A stretch of 64,000 bases of DNA. Source: Mycolicibacterium sediminis. Lineage in GTDB: Bacteria > Actinomycetota > Actinomycetes > Mycobacteriales > Mycobacteriaceae. Each line of letters begins with the position of its first letter. Position 1 is the stretch's first letter. This document shows, piece by piece, positions 60,248-64,000 of this stretch. The stretch covers positions 3,720,001 through 3,784,000 of the forward strand of contig NZ_AP022588.1 of the NCBI RefSeq assembly GCF_010731735.1. Direction: 5' to 3'. Both the position numbers and the translations under genes were made by a program. The notes below the pieces were generated by a model that saw nothing but the letters and a program-made list of their open reading frames with translations, made no database searches and was not told the DNA's origin.

Positions 60248-61158
60248 TCGCCGACCAGCTGACCGACCTCGGATACGCCGCCGGTTGGCGACTGGTGCGG
60301 GCGCTGCCGGAGTTCGCCGCGCGCAACGCGTTCGACGCCGGTGCGCTGTACGCCGCGCGCGGTGGCGGGCCCGACCAGCTGCGCAAGAACCTGGCCAGGG
60401 TGGTGGGCGTTCCGCCCGCCGAGGTGCCGGACAGCCTCGTCCGCGCGTCGGTCGCCTCCTACGCCCGCTACTGGCGGGAGGCCTTCCGGCTGCCGTCGAT
60501 GGATCTCGACGTCCTCGCCACGCGCCTCGACCAGGCGGTCCGCGGCGCGGACCACCTCACCGCCGCGCTCGAGGCGGGCAGGGGCGCCGTCATGGCGCTG
60601 CCGCACAGCGGGAACTGGGACATGGCCGGGGTGTGGCTGGTGCACGCACACGGCCGGTTCGCGACCGTCGCCGAGCGGCTCAAGCCCGAATCGCTGTACA
60701 ACCGGTTCGTCGAGTACCGCGAGAGCCTCGGCTTCGAGGTGCTGCCGCTGACCGGGGGGAGCAGGCCGCCCTTCGAGGTGCTCGCGGAACGGCTGCGCGA
60801 CAACGGCCTGGTGTGCCTGATGTCCGACCGCGACCTGACCCGCTCCGGCGTCGAGGTCGACTTCTTCGGCGAGAAGACCCGGCTGCCCGCCGGGCCGGCC
60901 CGCCTCGCGGTGGAGACCGGCGCGGCCCTGCTGCCGGTGCACACCTGGTACGAGGCCGACGTCACCGTCGTCGGATTCGACCCCGCGCTGGACACCTCGT
61001 CGGGCGACGTCCACGCGATCACCCAGGCCCTGGCCGACCGGTTCGCGACCAACATCGCCGCCCACCCCGCGGACTGGCACATGATGCAGCCGCAGTGGAT
61101 CGCGGACCTGTCCCAGGAGCGCCGGTCCCGGCTCGCGGGTGAGCACGGCGGGTCCTGA
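60244..61158 (+). CDS. patA: Phosphatidylinositol mannoside acyltransferase PatA
   Basis: 304 residues, membrane-associated acyltransferase that adds palmitate to the 6-position of the mannose at position 2 of PIM1/PIM2. The His-x4-Asp active motif is in MALPHSGNWDMAGVWL, and the second conserved region is GLVCLMSDRDLTRSGVEVDFFGE. GTG 60244 was used; it overlaps the pgsA stop. The order pgsA-patA-pimA is that of Rv2612c-Rv2610c. Confidence 0.95.
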   Translation: MIADQLTDLGYAAGWRLVRALPEFAARNAFDAGALYAARGGGPDQLRKNLARVVGVPPAEVPDSLVRASVASYARYWREAFRLPSMDLDVLATRLDQAVRGADHLTAALEAGRGAVMALPHSGNWDMAGVWLVHAHGRFATVAERLKPESLYNRFVEYRESLGFEVLPLTGGSRPPFEVLAERLRDNGLVCLMSDRDLTRSGVEVDFFGEKTRLPAGPARLAVETGAALLPVHTWYEADVTVVGFDPALDTSSGDVHAITQALADRFATNIAAHPADWHMMQPQWIADLSQERRSRLAGEHGGS

Positions 61159-62318
61159 TGCGGATCGGCATGGTGTGCCCGTACTCGTTCGACGTGCCGG
61201 GCGGCGTGCAGGCACACGTGCTGCAGCTGGCCGAGGTCATGCGCGGCTACGGCCACGAGGTCAGCGTGCTCGCGCCGTCGTCGCCGGACGCCACCCTGCC
61301 CGACTACGTCGTCTCGGGCGGCAAGGCCGTTCCCATCCCCTACAACGGCTCGGTCGCGCGGCTGCGATTCGGCCCCGCCACCCACCGCCGGGTCAAGAAG
61401 TGGATCGTCGACGGCGAGTTCGACGTCCTGCACGTCCACGAACCGAACGCACCGAGCCTGTCGATGCTCGCGCTGATGATCGCCGAGGGACCGATCGTCG
61501 CGACGTTCCACACGTCGACCACCAAGTCGCTGACGCTGTCGGTGTTCCAGGGCATCCTGCGGCCCTGGCACGAGAAGATCGTCGGCCGCATCGCGGTGTC
61601 CGACCTGGCCCGGCGCTGGCAGATGGAGGCGCTGGGATCCGACGCCGTCCAGATCCCCAACGGCGTCGACGTCGCGTCGTTCGCGTCCGCGCCGCTACTC
61701 GACGGCTATCCGCGTCCGGGACGCTCCGTGCTGTTCCTCGGCCGGTTCGACGAACCGCGCAAGGGCATGAGCGTGCTGCTGGGCGCGCTGCCGGGACTGG
61801 TCGCGTCGTTACCCGACGTCGAGGTGCTGGTCGTCGGGCGGGGTGACGAGTCCGAACTGGCCGAGGAGGCCGGGCCGCTCGCGGGTCACCTCCGGTTCCT
61901 CGGCCTCGTCGACGACGCGGAGAAGGCCTCGGCCATGCGGAGCGTCGACGTGTACTGCGCCCCCAACACCGGCGGTGAGAGCTTCGGCATCGTCCTGGTC
62001 GAGGCGATGGCCGCGGGGACGCCCGTCGTGGCCAGCGACCTCGACGCGTTCCGCAGGGTGCTCGAGGAAGGCGCCGCGGGCCGGCTGGTCCCGGTCGACG
62101 ACTCCGAGGCGCTGGCCACGGCACTGGTCGAGATGCTGCGCGACGACGCCGCACGCGCCCGCTACGTGGCCGCCGCGAGCGACGCCGTGCGGCGCTACGA
62201 CTGGTCGGTGGTCGCCCGCCAGATCCAGCAGGTCTACGAGACGGTCGCGGGATCGGGCACGAAGGTGCGCGTCGCGGGTGCGACCACCCGGGAGAGCGCC
62301 CGCGGAGCGCGCCGGTGA
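61158..62318 (+). CDS. pimA: Phosphatidyl-myo-inositol mannosyltransferase PimA
   Basis: 386-residue GT4 GT-B enzyme that transfers the first mannose from GDP-mannose to phosphatidylinositol on the cytoplasmic face. The N-terminal Rossmann part starts RIGMVCPYSFDVPGGVQAHVLQLAEVMRGYGHEV; IPNGVDV and FLGRFDEPRKG follow, and the donor-binding E-x7-E motif is GESFGIVLVEAMAAG. ATG 61158 shares a base with the patA stop. Essential in mycobacteria. Confidence 0.97.
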   Translation: MRIGMVCPYSFDVPGGVQAHVLQLAEVMRGYGHEVSVLAPSSPDATLPDYVVSGGKAVPIPYNGSVARLRFGPATHRRVKKWIVDGEFDVLHVHEPNAPSLSMLALMIAEGPIVATFHTSTTKSLTLSVFQGILRPWHEKIVGRIAVSDLARRWQMEALGSDAVQIPNGVDVASFASAPLLDGYPRPGRSVLFLGRFDEPRKGMSVLLGALPGLVASLPDVEVLVVGRGDESELAEEAGPLAGHLRFLGLVDDAEKASAMRSVDVYCAPNTGGESFGIVLVEAMAAGTPVVASDLDAFRRVLEEGAAGRLVPVDDSEALATALVEMLRDDAARARYVAAASDAVRRYDWSVVARQIQQVYETVAGSGTKVRVAGATTRESARGARR

Positions 62319-63349
62319 CCCTCGGCTGGCTGCTCGTCGCCGTCCTCGTCCTGCTCGCGGTGGTGCTGATCATCGGCGGGACCTGGGCGTTCCAGACCGC
62401 CAACCGGCTGGACCGCCTCCACGTCCGCTACGACCTGTCGTGGCAGGCCCTCGACGGCGCACTGGCCCGTCGGGCGGTCGTCGCACGGGCCGTCGCCACC
62501 GACGCCTACGCGGGCAGTCCGCCGGGTCACCGGCTCACCACCCTCGCCGCCGCCGCCGAACGCGCACCTCGGTCGGCGCGTGAGGACGCGGAGAACGAAC
62601 TGTCCAACGAACTCGCGCAGGTCGACCCGGCGTCGCTGCCGCTGCCGCTGGTCGCCGAACTGGCCGACGCGGAGGCGCGGGTGCTGCTGGCCCGCCGCTT
62701 CCACAACGACGCCGTACGCGACACCCTCGCACTGCGTGAACGGCCGCTGGTGCGGGCGCTGCACCTCGGTGGCACCGCGGCGATGCCCACGTACTTCGAG
62801 ATCTCCGAACGCGCCAACCGGAGCGTCGTCGGCCAGGTCGGCAAGCGCACGTCGGCGCGGGTGATCCTGCTCGACGAGGACGGGGAAGTCCTGCTGTTCC
62901 GCGGGTCCGATCCGGCCAACTCCTCCGGGACGGCCCCGCGCTGGTGGTTCACCGTGGGTGGCGCCGTGCAGCCCGGCGAGGCGCTGCCCGACGCGGCCGT
63001 GCGCGAACTGGCCGAGGAGACCGGCCTGGTCGCATCGCGCGACGACCTGGTCGGACCGGTGTGGCGGCGTGACGCGGTCTTCGACTTCAACGGCGCGGTG
63101 GTCCGCAGCGAGGAGCTGTTCTTCATCCTCCGCACCACGCGTTTCGAACCCGTCACCTCCGGTCACACGGCCCTGGAGCGGCGCTACATCCAGGCGCACC
63201 GGTGGTGCGACGAGGCCACCATTCGCTCCCTGGCGGCCGGTGGTGAGACCGTGTACCCGGTGCAGCTGGCCGACCGGCTGGCCGAGGCCGACCGGCTGGC
63301 CGCGGCGACGTCGAGCCCGGCCGGTCGCGAACTCGAGTCGATCCACTGA
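62315..63349 (+). CDS. Membrane-anchored NUDIX hydrolase (Rv2609c-like)
   Basis: 344 residues. One N-terminal helix (LGWLLVAVLVLLAVVLIIGGTWAF) is followed by a coiled, alpha-helical region (about 30-165), then the NUDIX domain. The NUDIX box is GGAVQPGEALPDAAVRELAEETGL, with all key Glu and Arg residues (G-x5-E-x7-R-E-x2-E-E-x-G). It hydrolyses a nucleoside diphosphate-linked compound; which one is unknown, though GDP-mannose would fit the pathway. GTG 62315 overlaps pimA. Last gene of the overlapping run. Confidence 0.9.
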   Translation: MTLGWLLVAVLVLLAVVLIIGGTWAFQTANRLDRLHVRYDLSWQALDGALARRAVVARAVATDAYAGSPPGHRLTTLAAAAERAPRSAREDAENELSNELAQVDPASLPLPLVAELADAEARVLLARRFHNDAVRDTLALRERPLVRALHLGGTAAMPTYFEISERANRSVVGQVGKRTSARVILLDEDGEVLLFRGSDPANSSGTAPRWWFTVGGAVQPGEALPDAAVRELAEETGLVASRDDLVGPVWRRDAVFDFNGAVVRSEELFFILRTTRFEPVTSGHTALERRYIQAHRWCDEATIRSLAAGGETVYPVQLADRLAEADRLAAATSSPAGRELESIH

Positions 63350-63425
63350 GCGCGATCCCGCTGCGGATCGGTGCGATTTGGCCCGGCCCCTAGACTGAAT
63401 CAGAAGACATATGGAGGAGATTGCA

Positions 63426-64000
<575 letters not shown>

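Overview
The window is high-GC DNA from an environmental, probably fast-growing mycobacterium (Mycolicibacterium-like). Evidence: long blocks follow the gene order of the M. tuberculosis Rv2690c-Rv2667 and Rv2614c-Rv2606c regions. Mycobacterium-specific genes are present (aftC, clpC2, pgsA/patA/pimA, a WhiB protein, a 13E12-type HNH gene, DUF732 and DUF1942 exported proteins), several proteins are of F420-linked families, GTG starts are common, and many genes overlap by ATGA or GTGA. Both ends are cut inside genes (an APC-type permease on the left, pdxS on the right). No gene-free stretch exceeds about 300 bases.

Layout. 1-19.2 kb is conserved core: permease, TRAM RNA methyltransferase, nhaA, dxs, an alpha/beta hydrolase, DUF3000-rnd, the haem genes hemE-cgoX-chdC (coproporphyrin route), aftC-msrB, a TAP-like lipoprotein without its catalytic serine, a RibD-like reductase divergent from zapE, a GNAT, DUF1942, a PPOX-fold protein, and clpC2 with a double palindromic operator over its own promoter. 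19.2-24.4 kb holds small exported proteins, a Gly-Cys-Val tRNA cluster, a separate tRNA-Val(CAC), a DUF6319 gene behind a near-LexA box, and an MFS transporter fused to a universal stress domain.

24.4-56.9 kb is accessory. It begins with a TetR/flavin monooxygenase pair around two palindromes. Next is the most unusual locus: an 82-residue Gly/Asp/His repeat peptide, a JmjC/cupin-type oxygenase and a sucrase/ferredoxin-like [2Fe-2S] protein in one operon, which looks like an undescribed peptide-modification system. Then come a PLD-family protein, a second PknB-like PASTA kinase beside a PepA-like protease, a P450, an amidohydrolase-DUF59-alcohol dehydrogenase operon of the propane/acetone type without the mimABCD monooxygenase and with a degenerate NtrC-like regulator, a set of flavin-dependent (LLM) oxidoreductases, a WhiB3-like protein, an SOS-boxed HNH gene, a transaminase/mmsA/PucR module, a CoA-transferase preceded by an 11-bp perfect inverted repeat, an SDR, an MBL-fold hydrolase and assorted membrane or hypothetical proteins.

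56.9-64 kb is core again: thrS followed by a tightly overlapping run (HIT protein, pgsA, patA, pimA, NUDIX) that makes phosphatidylinositol and its mannosides, then pdxS for pyridoxal phosphate.

All calls are from reading the sequence and remembered family features; no database search was run.
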